Source: Streptosporangium saharense (GTDB taxonomy: Bacteria > Actinomycetota > Actinomycetes > Streptosporangiales > Streptosporangiaceae). Taken from it: 64,000 nt of DNA. Each line of letters starts with the position of its first letter. Position 1 is the stretch's first letter. This document shows, in pieces, positions 1 through 9,128 of the stretch. The DNA lies in assembly GCF_014203715.1 (NCBI RefSeq), contig NZ_JACHJP010000002.1, positions 1,426,001-1,490,000 of the forward strand. The letters are read 5' to 3'. The notes beneath the pieces are model-generated. The model did not search any database, was not told the origin of the DNA, and saw nothing but the letters and a program-made list of their open reading frames with translations. A program made the translations under genes and the position numbers.

Positions 1-52
1 AGGACGAACCCTCGTTTATGCGTACGGCCCAAGCACGGCTAGCATCGGGCGC

Positions 53-1546
53 GTGACCACTGTGCGGGTGAATTCAACTGACAACGTCGTCTCGTTCGAA
101 ACCGATGCGCTGGTCGTCGGCGTCCATCCCGGCGAGGACGGTCCCCGTCTCGCTCCCGGCGCCGAAGGACTGGACGATGCACTGAACGGCAAGCTGGCCG
201 CGACCCTCGGCGCCGTAGGCGTCAAGGGCAGACCGGGCGAGATCGCCAAGGTCCCCACCTTCGGCGCGCTCGCCGCCCCGCTCCTGGTGGTCGTCGGTCT
301 CGGTGACGCCCCCGGCTCCGGCGCGGACTACGACCCCGAGACCCTGCGCCGCGCGGCGGGCTCCGCCGTACGCGCGCTCGCGGGCACGGCCCGGGTCGCG
401 CTCGCCCTGCCCTCCGCCGACGCCTCGCGGGTGGGCGCCCTCGCCCTAGGCGGCCTGCTCGGCGCCTACTCCTTCACCAAGTACCGCACCAACGGCGAGC
501 AGCCCGCCCCGGTCGACGAGCTGACCCTGCTGAGCGGCGCCGAGGGCGCCCAGGCCGCGGTCGAGCGCGCCGTCACCGTCTCGGAGTCGGTCTCCCTCGT
601 GCGCGACCTGGTCAACACCCCGCCCTCCGACCTGTGGCCCGCCCGCTTCGCCGAGATCGCCGAGGAGACCGGCACCGCGGCCGGTCTCTCCGTCGAGGTG
701 CTGGACGAGACGGCCCTCAAGGAGGGCGGCTACGGCGGCATCGTGGCCGTCGGCCAGGGCTCGGCCAACCCGCCGCGCCTCGTCCGCCTCGCCTACAGCC
801 ACCCCGAGGCCGCCAAGACTGTCGCGTTCGTCGGCAAGGGCATCACCTTCGACTCCGGCGGCCTCTCGCTCAAGCCGTCGGCCTCGATGGACTGGATGAA
901 GTCGGACATGGGCGGCGCGGGCGCGGTCTTCGGCGCGCTCGTCGCCATCGCCAAGCTGGGTCTGAAGGTCAACGCGGTCGGCTACCTCTGCCTCGCGGAG
1001 AACATGCCGAGCGGCACCGCCCAGCGTCCCTCCGACGTGTTCACCAGCTTCGCGGGCAAGACCGTCGAGGTGCTCGACACCGACGCCGAGGGCCGCCTGG
1101 TCCTGATCGACGGCATCGCCAGGGCCGCGCAGGACTCCCCCGACGTGATCGTGGACATCGCCACCCTCACCGGCGCGCAGATCGTCGCGCTCGGCTGGCG
1201 CACCGCCGGGGTCATGTCCAACGACGACGCACTGCGCGCCGAGGTCGTCGAGGTCGCCGGTGAGCAGGGCGAGGGCGCCTGGGGCATGCCCCTGCCCGAG
1301 GAGCTCCGCAAGGGCCTCGACTCCCCCGTCGCCGACATCGCCAACCTGCACCCCGAGCGCTGGGGCGGCATGCTGACCGCGGCGATCTTCCTCCGGGAGT
1401 TCGTGCCTGACGGCGTCCGCTGGGCCCACATCGACATGGCGGGCCCGGCCTTCAACAAGGGCGAGGCGCACGGTTACACCCCCAGGGGTGGCACCGGCGC
1501 GATCACCCGCACCCTGCTCGGTCTCGCGGAGCGCTACGCGGGCTAG
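53..1546 (+). CDS. pepA: Leucyl aminopeptidase (M17 family)
   Basis: A 497-residue cytosolic M17 metallo-aminopeptidase that removes N-terminal residues from peptides during protein turnover. The C-terminal catalytic half carries the family's metal-binding signatures: VGKGITFDSGG (Lys and Asp ligands) near residue 260, MKSDMGGAGAV near 283 and the diagnostic DTDAEGRL near 343. Length is normal for the family and the N-terminal macro-like domain is present. The start is GTG with no Shine-Dalgarno; a TAGCAT -10-like hexamer at 40-45 lies 7 bases before it, so the mRNA is probably leaderless. It precedes lpdA and sucB, an order common in actinomycetes, but a strong hairpin separates it from them. 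Confidence 0.95.
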   Translation: MTTVRVNSTDNVVSFETDALVVGVHPGEDGPRLAPGAEGLDDALNGKLAATLGAVGVKGRPGEIAKVPTFGALAAPLLVVVGLGDAPGSGADYDPETLRRAAGSAVRALAGTARVALALPSADASRVGALALGGLLGAYSFTKYRTNGEQPAPVDELTLLSGAEGAQAAVERAVTVSESVSLVRDLVNTPPSDLWPARFAEIAEETGTAAGLSVEVLDETALKEGGYGGIVAVGQGSANPPRLVRLAYSHPEAAKTVAFVGKGITFDSGGLSLKPSASMDWMKSDMGGAGAVFGALVAIAKLGLKVNAVGYLCLAENMPSGTAQRPSDVFTSFAGKTVEVLDTDAEGRLVLIDGIARAAQDSPDVIVDIATLTGAQIVALGWRTAGVMSNDDALRAEVVEVAGEQGEGAWGMPLPEELRKGLDSPVADIANLHPERWGGMLTAAIFLREFVPDGVRWAHIDMAGPAFNKGEAHGYTPRGGTGAITRTLLGLAERYAG

Positions 1547-1653
1547 CCCGTGCGGGACACGAGCGGCACAGACAGATGAAAAGATGCGGTTGCCGAGGTC
1601 AGGCCACGGGCGAGAGAGCCGACGGCGGGCATCGGCACGGCGGCGAACCGAGG

Positions 1654-1703
1654 GCCCAGGGACACGGCCGCGGACACGAACGGGTGTCCGCGGCCCCCTG
1701 GGC
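1654..1703 (+). terminator. Bipartite hairpin between pepA and lpdA
   Basis: An 8-bp outer stem (GCCCAGGG/CCCTGGGC) and a perfect 12-bp inner stem (1666-1677 with 1684-1695, 6-base loop) make a very stable hairpin. There is no T-tract, as is usual for actinomycete terminators. It probably ends the pepA transcript or insulates lpdA; function is inferred. Confidence 0.6.
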
Positions 1704-1756
1704 ACGGAGCGGGCGCGACCGCGACACGGTACTTCGATCCGACAAGGAGCTTTCCT

Positions 1757-3136
1757 GTGGCTGATGGCAGCGGCCCGTACGACCTCGTCGTCCTGGGGGG
1801 CGGTAGCGGTGGGTACGCCTGCGCTCTGCGGGCGGCCGAGCTGGGCAAGACGGTTGTCCTCATCGAGAAGGACAAGATCGGCGGCACGTGCCTGCACCGG
1901 GGGTGCATCCCCACCAAGGCCCTCCTGCACTCGGCCGAGGTGGCCGACGAGACGCGGGAGAGCGAGACCTACGGCGTCAAGGCCCGCTTCGAGGGCATCG
2001 ACGTGCCCGCGGTCCACGCCTTCAAGGACAAGATCGTCACGCGCGCCTGGAAGGGTGTGCAGGGCCTGCTGAAGAGCAAGGGCATCACGATCGTCGAGGG
2101 TGAGGGCCGCCTGGTCGGCCAGAACCGGATCGCCGTCGGCTCCGACGTCTACGAGGGCCGCAACATCGTGCTGGCGACGGGCTCCGCGCCCAGGTCGCTG
2201 CCCGGCCTAGAGATCGACGGCGAGCGCATCATCACCAGCGAGCACGCGCTCAAGCTCGACCGGGTGCCCGCCTCGGTGATCGTCCTGGGCGGCGGCGTCA
2301 TCGGCGTCGAGTTCGCCAGCGTCTGGCGCTCCTTCGGCGCCGAGGTGACGGTCGTCGAGGGCCTGCCGCACCTGCTTCCCCTTGAGGAGGAGTCCAGCTC
2401 CAAGCTGCTGGAGCGTGCCTTCCGCCGCAGGGGCATCAAGCAGGAGCTCGGGGTCTTCTTCGAGGGCGTCAAGACCACCGACACCGGTGTCGTCGTCACC
2501 CTCGCCAACGGCAAGACCCTTGAGGCCGAGCTGCTGCTCGTCGCCGTCGGCCGTGGCGCCGTCGTGGCGGGCATGGGCTTCGAGGAGGCGGGCATCGCCG
2601 TCGAGCGGGGCGCCGTCGTGGTGAACGAGTACTGCCAGACCAGCGTCCCCGGCGTGTACGCCGTCGGCGACCTGATCCCCACCCTGCAGCTGGCCCACGC
2701 GGGCTTCGCCGAGGGCATCCTGGTCGCCGAGCACATCGCGGGGCTCAACCCGGTGCCGATCGACTACGCCGGTGTCCCCAGGATCACCTACTCCGACCCC
2801 GAGGTCGCCTCGGTCGGTCTCACCTCCGCGCAGGCCAGGGAGAAGGGCCACGAGATCGTCGAGCTCACCTACGACCTCGCGGGCAACCCCAAGAGCCAGA
2901 TCCTGCAGACGCAGGGCGCCATCAAGATCATCTCGGAGAAGGACGGGCCCGTTCTCGGCGTGCACATGGTCGGCCGCCGTATCGGAGAGCTCGTGACCGA
3001 GGGTCAGCTGATCTACAACTGGGAGGCGCTGCCCGCCGAGGTGGCCCAGCTCATCCACGCGCACCCGACCCAGTCCGAAGCCGTCGGCGAGGCGATGCTG
3101 GCCCTGGCCGGCAAGCCTCTGCACGTCCACAGCTAG
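1757..3136 (+). CDS. lpdA: Dihydrolipoyl dehydrogenase (E3)
   Basis: A 459-residue FAD-dependent flavoprotein that reoxidises dihydrolipoyl groups of 2-oxoacid dehydrogenase complexes, passing electrons to NAD+. Visible features are the N-terminal GGGSGGY FAD-binding loop, the redox-active disulfide motif GGTCLHRGCIPTK (about residues 38-50), a second GGGVIGVE NAD-binding loop near 180, and the C-terminal HAHPTQSE active-site His-Glu motif supplied across the dimer. The GTG start is set by AAGGAG at 1744-1749. It is followed after 36 bases by sucB, so E3 and E2 are likely co-transcribed. The extra His in the disulfide motif (CLHRGC, where CLNVGC is common) is a normal actinobacterial variant. 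Confidence 0.95.
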   Translation: MADGSGPYDLVVLGGGSGGYACALRAAELGKTVVLIEKDKIGGTCLHRGCIPTKALLHSAEVADETRESETYGVKARFEGIDVPAVHAFKDKIVTRAWKGVQGLLKSKGITIVEGEGRLVGQNRIAVGSDVYEGRNIVLATGSAPRSLPGLEIDGERIITSEHALKLDRVPASVIVLGGGVIGVEFASVWRSFGAEVTVVEGLPHLLPLEEESSSKLLERAFRRRGIKQELGVFFEGVKTTDTGVVVTLANGKTLEAELLLVAVGRGAVVAGMGFEEAGIAVERGAVVVNEYCQTSVPGVYAVGDLIPTLQLAHAGFAEGILVAEHIAGLNPVPIDYAGVPRITYSDPEVASVGLTSAQAREKGHEIVELTYDLAGNPKSQILQTQGAIKIISEKDGPVLGVHMVGRRIGELVTEGQLIYNWEALPAEVAQLIHAHPTQSEAVGEAMLALAGKPLHVHS

Positions 3137-3172
3137 TTCGAAGCCCTCACTCGGAACACGAGAGAAGACATC

Positions 3173-4654
3173 ATGCCGAAGTCCGTACAGATGCCCCAGC
3201 TCGGCGAGAGCGTAACCGAGGGCACCGTCACCCGCTGGCTGAAGAAGGAGGGCGAGCGCGTCGAGGCCGACGAGCCGCTTCTCGAGGTCTCGACCGACAA
3301 GGTCGACACCGAGATCCCCTCCCCCGCCGCGGGTGTCATCACCAAGATCATTGTTGGTGAGGACGAGACCGTCGAGGTCGGCGCCGAACTGGCGATCATC
3401 GACGAGAACGCGACCGAGGGTGCCACGCAGACCGAGGCTCCGGCCCCGGCGCCCGAGCCCGAGCAGGCTCCCGCCCCGGCCCAGCCGATCTCCTCGATCC
3501 CGCAGCCCGCTCCGCCGGCTCCGCCCGCTCCGGCTCCGGCCCCCGCGCCCGCGCCCGCCCCGGCTCCTCCCGCTCCGGCCCCGGCTCCGGCCGCCGCCCC
3601 CGCTCCGGCTCCCGCCCCGCAGGCCGCCCCGGCGCCGCAGGCTCCCGCCCCGGCCCCGGCCGCGGAGCAGTCCTCCGGCGAGAGCCCGTACGTCACCCCG
3701 CTGGTCCGCAAGCTCGCCAGCGAGCACAACGTCGACCTGGAGACGCTGACCGGCACCGGTGTCGGTGGCCGTATCCGCAAGCAGGACGTGCTTGAGGCGG
3801 CCCGCAGCCAGCGTGAGCGCGCCGCGACCGCCCAGGCGCCCGCGCAGGCTCCCGCCCCGCAGGCCGCCGCCCCCGCGCAGGCGCCCGCCGCCGCCCAGGC
3901 CCCCGAGCCGGTCGCGGTGGACACCACGCTGCGTGGCCGTACCGAGAAGATGTCGCGCCTGCGGCAGACCATCGCCAAGCGCATGGTCGAGTCGCTGCAG
4001 GTCTCGGCCCAGCTCACCACGGTGGTCGAGGTCGACGTCACCAAGATCGCGAAGCTGCGCGACCGCGCCAAGGCGGAGTTCCAGCGTCGCGAGGGCGTCA
4101 AGCTCTCGTTCATGCCGTTCTTCGCGCTGGCCACGATCGAGGCGCTCAAGCAGCACCCCAAGCTCAACGCCACGATCAACAGCGAGACCAACGAGGTCAC
4201 CTACTTCGACGCCGAGCACCTGGCCTTCGCGACGGACACCGAGCGCGGCCTGATCGTCCCGGTGATCAAGGACGCGGGCGACCTCAACATCGCCGGTCTC
4301 GCCCGTAAGATCGCCGACCTCGCCGAGCGCACCCGCACCAACAAGGTGAGCCCCGACGAGCTCGGCGGCGGCACGTTCACGCTGACCAACACCGGCAGCC
4401 GTGGCGCGCTGTTCGACACGCCGATCCTCAACCAGCCGCAGGTCGGCATGCTGGGCACCGGCGCGGTCGTCAAGCGGCCCGTCGTCCTGGACACCGCCGA
4501 GGGCGAGGTCATCGCCGTCCGCTCGATGGTCTACCTCGCGCTCAGCTACGACCACCGCCTGGTCGACGGCGCCGACGCCGCCCGCTTCCTGACGACGATC
4601 AAGCGTCGTCTTGAGGAGGGCCGCTTCGAGAACCAGCTGGGCCTCAACGTCTAG
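3173..4654 (+). CDS. sucB: 2-oxoglutarate dehydrogenase E2, dihydrolipoamide succinyltransferase type
   Basis: A 493-residue acyltransferase core of a 2-oxoacid dehydrogenase complex. Order of domains: one lipoyl domain (residues 1-78, lipoyl lysine K43 in STDKVDTE), a very long Ala-Pro linker (about 85-160), a peripheral E3-binding domain ([10 protein letters not shown] to IRKQDVLEA, about 170-210), a second Ala-Pro linker, and the catalytic domain ending in the [14 protein letters not shown] active-site motif. It may serve pyruvate and 2-oxoglutarate complexes alike, as in other actinobacteria. It needs lipoate made by lipB and lipA 2-3 kb downstream. The linkers make this stretch highly repetitive at DNA level but it is ordinary coding sequence. 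Confidence 0.92.
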   Translation: MPKSVQMPQLGESVTEGTVTRWLKKEGERVEADEPLLEVSTDKVDTEIPSPAAGVITKIIVGEDETVEVGAELAIIDENATEGATQTEAPAPAPEPEQAPAPAQPISSIPQPAPPAPPAPAPAPAPAPAPAPPAPAPAPAAAPAPAPAPQAAPAPQAPAPAPAAEQSSGESPYVTPLVRKLASEHNVDLETLTGTGVGGRIRKQDVLEAARSQRERAATAQAPAQAPAPQAAAPAQAPAAAQAPEPVAVDTTLRGRTEKMSRLRQTIAKRMVESLQVSAQLTTVVEVDVTKIAKLRDRAKAEFQRREGVKLSFMPFFALATIEALKQHPKLNATINSETNEVTYFDAEHLAFATDTERGLIVPVIKDAGDLNIAGLARKIADLAERTRTNKVSPDELGGGTFTLTNTGSRGALFDTPILNQPQVGMLGTGAVVKRPVVLDTAEGEVIAVRSMVYLALSYDHRLVDGADAARFLTTIKRRLEEGRFENQLGLNV

Positions 4655-4671
4655 TCTCCGTTCCGCGTCTC

Positions 4672-4714
4672 CGGGCCGGTCCGCGTTCCCCGCGGGCCGG
4701 CCCGCTCGTTTTCC
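4672..4714 (+). terminator. Terminator after sucB
   Basis: GGGCCGG (4673-4679) pairs with CCGGCCC (4697-4703), with further inner pairing, and is followed by the T-rich run GCTCGTTTTCCC. It lies 18 bases past the sucB stop, so it is a good candidate for the end of the lpdA-sucB transcript. Confidence 0.65.
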
Positions 4715-4789
4715 CTCCTCCGGGACACGTGCGTCCGCGGGCCGTCCGGCTCTCGAAGACCTTGGGGGAGGTCGTTTAGATTGAACGGT

Positions 4790-5686
4790 ATGACGATCAT
4801 CGTGACCGGTGCCTCCGGCCTGCTCGGCTCGGCCCTGACCGCGGCCCTGCGGGCCGAGGACGCACGGGTGGTCCGCCTGGTACGGCGCGAGCCCCGGGGG
4901 GCCGACGAGGCGTTCTGGAACCCGGCGGAGGGTGTCCTCGACCCGGCCGCCGTCGAGGGCGCCCAGGCGGTGGTGCACCTGGCCGGGGCGGGCATCGGCG
5001 ACCGGCGGTGGAACGCGGACGTCAAGCGCGAGATCGCCCGCAGCCGCATCGAGGGCACCAGGACCCTGGTCAGGGCGCTGACCGAGGCCGATGCCCGGCC
5101 AGAGGCGCTGCTCTCCGGCTCGGCGATCGGCTTCTACGGCGACACCGGCGACCGGGAGGTGGACGAAACCGCCCCGCCCGGCGAGGGGTTCCTGGCCCAG
5201 GAGGTGGTCGTGCCCTGGGAGGCGGAGACCGAGCCCGCACGCGAGGCGGGCATCCGGGTCGCGCTGCTGCGCACCGGCCTGGTGCTGAGCCGCGAGGGCG
5301 GCATGCTGCCCAAGATTCTGCCGATCTTCAAGCTGGGGCTGGGCGCGCCGCTCGGCTCAGGCCGCCAGTACTGGTCGTGGATCACGGTCGACGACTGGGT
5401 CGGGGCCGTGCTGCGCGTCCTGCGTGATCCAGGCCTCTCGGGGCCGGTGAACCTGACCGCGCCGCACCCGGTCACCAACGCGGAGTTCACCAAGACCCTC
5501 GCCCATGCCGTACGGCGGCCCGCCATGCCGCTGGCCGTACCGGGATTCGCCCTGAAAACGGCCATCGGGGGGTTCGCCGATGAGGGGGTGCTCACGGGGC
5601 AGCGGGTGCTCCCCGGACGCCTGACCGAAGCGGGGCACACGTTCCGGCATATCCGTCTCGGTGACGCACTGACCGCCGTACTCTAG
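4790..5686 (+). CDS. TIGR01777-family NAD(P)-dependent epimerase
   Basis: A 298-residue extended short-chain dehydrogenase/reductase of the SDR39U1/YfcH type. The N-terminal Rossmann loop TGASGLLGSAL is at residues 5-15, the family hallmark GxGIGDRRW follows near 67, and the SGSAIGFYGDTGD segment with its Tyr lies near 108. A DUF1731-type C-terminal tail (GQRVLPGRL...G) is present. The physiological substrate of this family is unknown. ATG at 4790 is preferred to the in-frame TTG at 4781: a TAGATT -10-like hexamer at 4777-4782 lies exactly 7 bases upstream, fitting a leaderless mRNA. Confidence 0.85.
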   Translation: MTIIVTGASGLLGSALTAALRAEDARVVRLVRREPRGADEAFWNPAEGVLDPAAVEGAQAVVHLAGAGIGDRRWNADVKREIARSRIEGTRTLVRALTEADARPEALLSGSAIGFYGDTGDREVDETAPPGEGFLAQEVVVPWEAETEPAREAGIRVALLRTGLVLSREGGMLPKILPIFKLGLGAPLGSGRQYWSWITVDDWVGAVLRVLRDPGLSGPVNLTAPHPVTNAEFTKTLAHAVRRPAMPLAVPGFALKTAIGGFADEGVLTGQRVLPGRLTEAGHTFRHIRLGDALTAVL

Positions 5687-5723
5687 GGTCCCTGTTTCCG
5701 CCACATCAGCTGGGAGATCACCT

Positions 5724-6461
5724 ATGGGTAGGTCCGGGCAGTCGCACATCCTCGCCATCGGGGGCGGCTCCTTCCGCGCCTCGCGACGGCAGGGGGTCAT
5801 CGAGGCGAGCGCGCTGCTGCGGTACGCCCTCGACCTGACCGGCCAGGACCGGCCGAGGCTCGGCCTGCTCGCCACGGCGACGGGCGACGACGCCCAGTGG
5901 CTGCTGAGCATGTACGGCGCGTTCGGCGCCTGGGACGTCGAGATCAGCCACCTGACCGTCTTCCCGATGCCCAACGTCGACGACCCCCGTGAGTGGATGC
6001 TGAGCCAGGACGTCATCTACGTCAGCGGCGGCAGCGTGGCCAACCTCACGGCGCTGTGGCGGCTGCACGGCCTCGACGAGGCCTTCGAGGAGGCGTGGCG
6101 GTCGGGTGTGGTGCTGTGCGGGCAGAGCGCGGGGGCGCTGTGCTGGCACGTGGGCGGCAACACCGACTCCTTCGGTCCCGAGCTGCGGGTGTGGGCCGAC
6201 GGCCTCGGACTGCTGCCGTACTCGTGCGGGGTGCACTACAACTCGGAGCCGCAGCGCCGTGAGCTGCTGCACAGGGCGGTGGCCTCCGGCGAGCTGCCCG
6301 GCGGTTACGCCGCGGACGAGGGGGTGGCGCTGCACTACGTTGGCACCGAGTTCATCCAGGCCGTGAGCGTCGACCCGAAGGGGTACGCCTACCGGATCGA
6401 GCACGACGGGCAGGACGGGGTCAAGGAGTTCCGCATCGAGCCTCGCCTTCTCACGACTTGA
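5724..6461 (+). CDS. Peptidase S51 (PepE/cyanophycinase-like) family protein
   Basis: A 245-residue cytosolic protein of the peptidase E family. The nucleophile elbow [11 protein letters not shown] (about residues 130-141) supplies the catalytic Ser, and the adjoining glycine-rich strand [11 protein letters not shown] is typical. Peptidase E cleaves N-terminal aspartyl dipeptides; actinobacterial homologues are not characterised, so the substrate is inferred. GGGAG at 5711-5715 precedes the ATG at a normal distance. It follows the epimerase gene by 37 bases on the same strand and may be co-transcribed. Confidence 0.85.
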   Translation: MGRSGQSHILAIGGGSFRASRRQGVIEASALLRYALDLTGQDRPRLGLLATATGDDAQWLLSMYGAFGAWDVEISHLTVFPMPNVDDPREWMLSQDVIYVSGGSVANLTALWRLHGLDEAFEEAWRSGVVLCGQSAGALCWHVGGNTDSFGPELRVWADGLGLLPYSCGVHYNSEPQRRELLHRAVASGELPGGYAADEGVALHYVGTEFIQAVSVDPKGYAYRIEHDGQDGVKEFRIEPRLLTT

Positions 6462-6489
6462 GCATGAGCGGGTCAACTACTCTTTAGGC

Positions 6490-7167
6490 GTGACTGAGCT
6501 GGCGATCGTTCGTCTTGGCGTTGACTTCCCCTACGAGCAGGCTTGGGATCTTCAGCGGCGCATTCACGCCCGCCGCGCGGCCGACGAGATTCCCGACACC
6601 TGTCTGCTGCTCGAACACGCGCCGGTCTACACGGCCGGCAAACGCACCGCCGCGCACGAGCGGCCAACGGACGGCACCCCGGTCATCGACGTCGACCGGG
6701 GAGGCCGCATCACCTGGCACGGTCCAGGCCAGCTCGTCGGCTACCCGATCATCAAGCTCGGTGACCGGCTGAGCGTCACCGCCTACATGGGACTGCTTGA
6801 GGAGACCCTCATCCGGGTCTGCGCCGACTTCGGGGTGCAGGCGGGCCGGGTCGAGGGCCGCAGCGGCGTCTGGGTCCCCGGGGACCCCTCCCACGGCCTC
6901 CCCGACCGCCAGGTCGGCGCGATCGGCATCCGGGTCACCCGGGGGGTGACGATGCACGGCTTCGCGCTCAACTGCTCCAACGACCCGAGCTGGTACAACC
7001 GGATCGTCCCGTGCGGCATCAGCGACGCCGGGGTCTCGTCACTGTCGGCGGAGACAGGCCGCAGGATCGTGGTCGACGAGGTCACGCCGTACACCGAGAA
7101 ACGCCTCGTAGAAGCCCTCGACGCCCAAGCCTTCGACCTCCCAGAAGAAGACCTCTTCCGCCGCTGA
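6490..7167 (+). CDS. lipB: Octanoyltransferase LipB with altered catalytic lysine
   Basis: A 225-residue lipoyl(octanoyl) transferase that moves the octanoyl group from acyl carrier protein to E2 and GcvH lysines, the step before LipA. The [10 protein letters not shown] motif (residues 77-86), EGRSGVWV, the MHGFALN strand and the catalytic Cys in IVPCGISD (C175) are all present. At the position of the conserved catalytic Lys (RK[IV]xAIGxRV in the family) the sequence reads [10 protein letters not shown], so residue 141 is Gln. The GTG start has no Shine-Dalgarno and sits 6 bases after TACTCT (6478-6483), suggesting a leaderless mRNA. Followed by lipA after 244 bases. Confidence 0.9.
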   Translation: MTELAIVRLGVDFPYEQAWDLQRRIHARRAADEIPDTCLLLEHAPVYTAGKRTAAHERPTDGTPVIDVDRGGRITWHGPGQLVGYPIIKLGDRLSVTAYMGLLEETLIRVCADFGVQAGRVEGRSGVWVPGDPSHGLPDRQVGAIGIRVTRGVTMHGFALNCSNDPSWYNRIVPCGISDAGVSSLSAETGRRIVVDEVTPYTEKRLVEALDAQAFDLPEEDLFRR

Positions 7168-7245
7168 CCCCCTCCCTCGCTTTTCGGGACTCTCCCGGTG
7201 CTGGGAGGGGTTTTGGGGTACCGGCGCCAAGTGTGAAGAGTGTCC

Positions 7246-7356
7246 GGCTTGGGCGCGTCGGTGATCTGGACTGAGGAGCGACGGAGCGAAGCGGAGGAGC
7301 GACGAGGGAAGACACCGACCTCAGGCGCCCAAGCCCGCAGCGCCGTTAGGCGCTGC
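7246..7356. repeat. Long inverted-repeat structure between lipB and lipA
   Basis: GGCTTGGGCGC (7246-7256) pairs perfectly with 7325-7335, and the adjoining GTCGGTG (7257-7263) pairs with 7313-7319, leaving a 5-base bulge at 7320-7324. The enclosed 49 bases are purine-rich with repeated GAGCGAC/GAGCGAAG units. A second perfect 8-bp hairpin (GCAGCGCC, GTTA loop, GGCGCTGC, 7337-7356) follows directly. It fills most of the 244-base gap. It could be a structured untranslated RNA, a terminator/attenuator or a dispersed repeat; the sequence alone does not decide. Confidence 0.55.
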
Positions 7357-7411
7357 AAAGAGGCGCAACCCCAAGTACAGCCGTCTCCCCACGGGACATA
7401 AGCTGAATGAT

Positions 7412-8341
7412 GTGACCGTTGCTCCTGAAGGCCGAAAGCTCCTCCGCCTGGAGGTGCGCAACAGCCAGACCCCCATCGAGCGCAAACCCCCGTGGATCAA
7501 GACCCGGTTGAAGACCGGGCCCGAGTACACCGAGCTCAAGTCACTGGTGAGACGCGAGGGTCTGCACACGGTTTGTGAGGAGGCAGGCTGTCCCAACATC
7601 TACGAGTGTTGGGAGGACCGGGAGGCCACCTTCCTCATCGGTGGTGACCAGTGCACCCGGCGCTGTGACTTCTGTCAGATCGACACCGGCAAACCCGCCG
7701 AGTACGACACCGACGAGCCGCGCAGGGTGGCCGAGTCGGTCCAGCAGATGGGGCTGCGCTACGCCACGGTGACCGGCGTCGCCCGTGACGACCTGCCGGA
7801 CGGCGGTGCCTGGCTGTACGCCGAGACCGCGCGGCAGATCCACGCGCTGCTGCCGGGGTGTGGCGTCGAGCTGCTGGTGCCGGACTTCAACGGCGACCAG
7901 GGGCAGCTGGAGGAGGTCTTCTCCGCCAAGCCCGAGGTCTTCGCGCACAACATCGAGACCGTGCCGCGGATCTTCAAGCGGATCCGTCCCGCGTTCCGTT
8001 ACGAGCGTTCCCTGGAAGTGATCACCAAGGGCCGCGAGGCCGGTCTGGTGACCAAGTCCAACCTGATCCTCGGCATGGGCGAGGAGCGGGAGGAGGTCGT
8101 GCAGGCCATGCGTGACCTGCACGAGGCCGGTTGCGACCTGCTGACCATCACCCAGTATCTCCGTCCGACCCCCCGCCACCATCCGGTGGACCGCTGGGTC
8201 AAGCCCCAGGAGTTCGTCGAGCTCCAGAAGGAGGCCGAGGAGATCGGCTTCGCCGGGGTGCTGTCGGGTCCGCTCGTCCGCTCCTCCTACCGGGCGGGCC
8301 GTCTGTACCAGCAGGCCATCGAGGCCCGCAAGTACGCCTGA
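7412..8341 (+). CDS. lipA: Lipoyl synthase
   Basis: A 309-residue radical-SAM enzyme that inserts two sulfurs into octanoyl groups already attached to E2 or GcvH. The auxiliary cluster cysteines are seen in [14 protein letters not shown] (CX4CX5C, residues 50-64) and the radical-SAM cluster in CTRRCDFC (CX3CX2C, near 81). The C-terminal [10 protein letters not shown] motif with the Ser ligand of the auxiliary cluster is present. The start is GTG, 7 bases downstream of TAAGCT at 7399-7404, again fitting leaderless transcription. It works with lipB upstream and with sucB as substrate. Confidence 0.95.
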   Translation: MTVAPEGRKLLRLEVRNSQTPIERKPPWIKTRLKTGPEYTELKSLVRREGLHTVCEEAGCPNIYECWEDREATFLIGGDQCTRRCDFCQIDTGKPAEYDTDEPRRVAESVQQMGLRYATVTGVARDDLPDGGAWLYAETARQIHALLPGCGVELLVPDFNGDQGQLEEVFSAKPEVFAHNIETVPRIFKRIRPAFRYERSLEVITKGREAGLVTKSNLILGMGEEREEVVQAMRDLHEAGCDLLTITQYLRPTPRHHPVDRWVKPQEFVELQKEAEEIGFAGVLSGPLVRSSYRAGRLYQQAIEARKYA

Positions 8342-8447
8342 CCGTCGTCGCCTGAGGGGCCCGGTGATCCTTTCCGGTCACCGGGGTCCTCGCGGGACGG
8401 CAGGTCACGTTTTCATTTCTTGACCCCAGGATTTGTATCCTCAAGAC

Positions 8448-9128
8448 ATGGCGAAGAAGCCCGAAGACCCAGAGCGCCCGGGGCGCATCAAGCAGCTCCG
8501 CATGATCGCGCAGATCATCAAGCAGGCAAACCCCAAGGGGATGCCGATCGTCTACGCGTCAGCGCTCGGCACGCTCGCCCTGTGCGTCGTGATCGGCCTG
8601 GTCACGGGCTTGATCTGGTATCTGCTGTTCATCGGGGTCATGCTGTCGCTGACCGTCGGGCTGGTGGTCTTCGGCCAGCTCGCCCAGCGCGCGCAGTACT
8701 CCATGTTGCACGGCCAGCCCGGCGCGGCCGCCGCGATCCTGCAGGGCATGCGTGGCACGTGGGAGGTCACCCCGGCCGTCGCGGTCAACCGTGACCAGGA
8801 CATCGTGCACCGCGTGATCGGCTTTCCCGGTGTGATTCTCGTCTCCGAGGGACCGGCTTCCCGGGTGCAGAAGATGCTGGTGGCCGAGAAGAAGCGTGTC
8901 CAGCGGGTCGCCCTTGACGTTCCCGTCTACGACGTCCAGTCGGGTGACGGCGAGGGGCAGATCCCCATCGCCAAGCTGCAGCGGCACCTGATGAAGCTGC
9001 CGAGGAACCTCAAGAAGCCCGCGGTCTACGAGGTCAACAACCGGCTCAAGGCCCTGCCGCAGACGCTGCCGATGCCCAAGGGCCCGCTGCCGCGTGGCGC
9101 GAGGATGCCCCGTCCCAAGATGCGCTGA
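8448..9128 (+). CDS. DUF4191 family membrane protein
   Basis: A 226-residue protein of the actinobacterial DUF4191 family, function unknown. The basic N-terminus is followed by two membrane segments (about residues 40-60 and 62-80), then a soluble, basic C-terminal domain ending RGARMPRPKMR. ATG at 8448 is chosen over the in-frame TTG at 8433 because TATCCT (8436-8441) lies 6 bases before it, as for neighbouring leaderless genes. The stop overlaps the next start (TGATG). Its position right after lipA is commonly seen in actinomycetes. Confidence 0.85.
   Translation: MAKKPEDPERPGRIKQLRMIAQIIKQANPKGMPIVYASALGTLALCVVIGLVTGLIWYLLFIGVMLSLTVGLVVFGQLAQRAQYSMLHGQPGAAAAILQGMRGTWEVTPAVAVNRDQDIVHRVIGFPGVILVSEGPASRVQKMLVAEKKRVQRVALDVPVYDVQSGDGEGQIPIAKLQRHLMKLPRNLKKPAVYEVNNRLKALPQTLPMPKGPLPRGARMPRPKMR

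Noticed and set aside
3430-3900. Dense short repeats that resemble a minisatellite
   Set aside because: They encode the Ala-Pro linkers of SucB in a normal frame.
2207-4978. Long minus-strand open frame opposite lpdA and sucB
   Set aside because: Shadow of GC-rich codons; Gly/Arg/Asp-rich low-complexity product, and it lies opposite two certain genes.
8360-8385. Hairpin after lipA (CCCGGTGA/TCACCGGG)
   Set aside because: Ten-base loop and no T-rich tail; too weak to call as a terminator.
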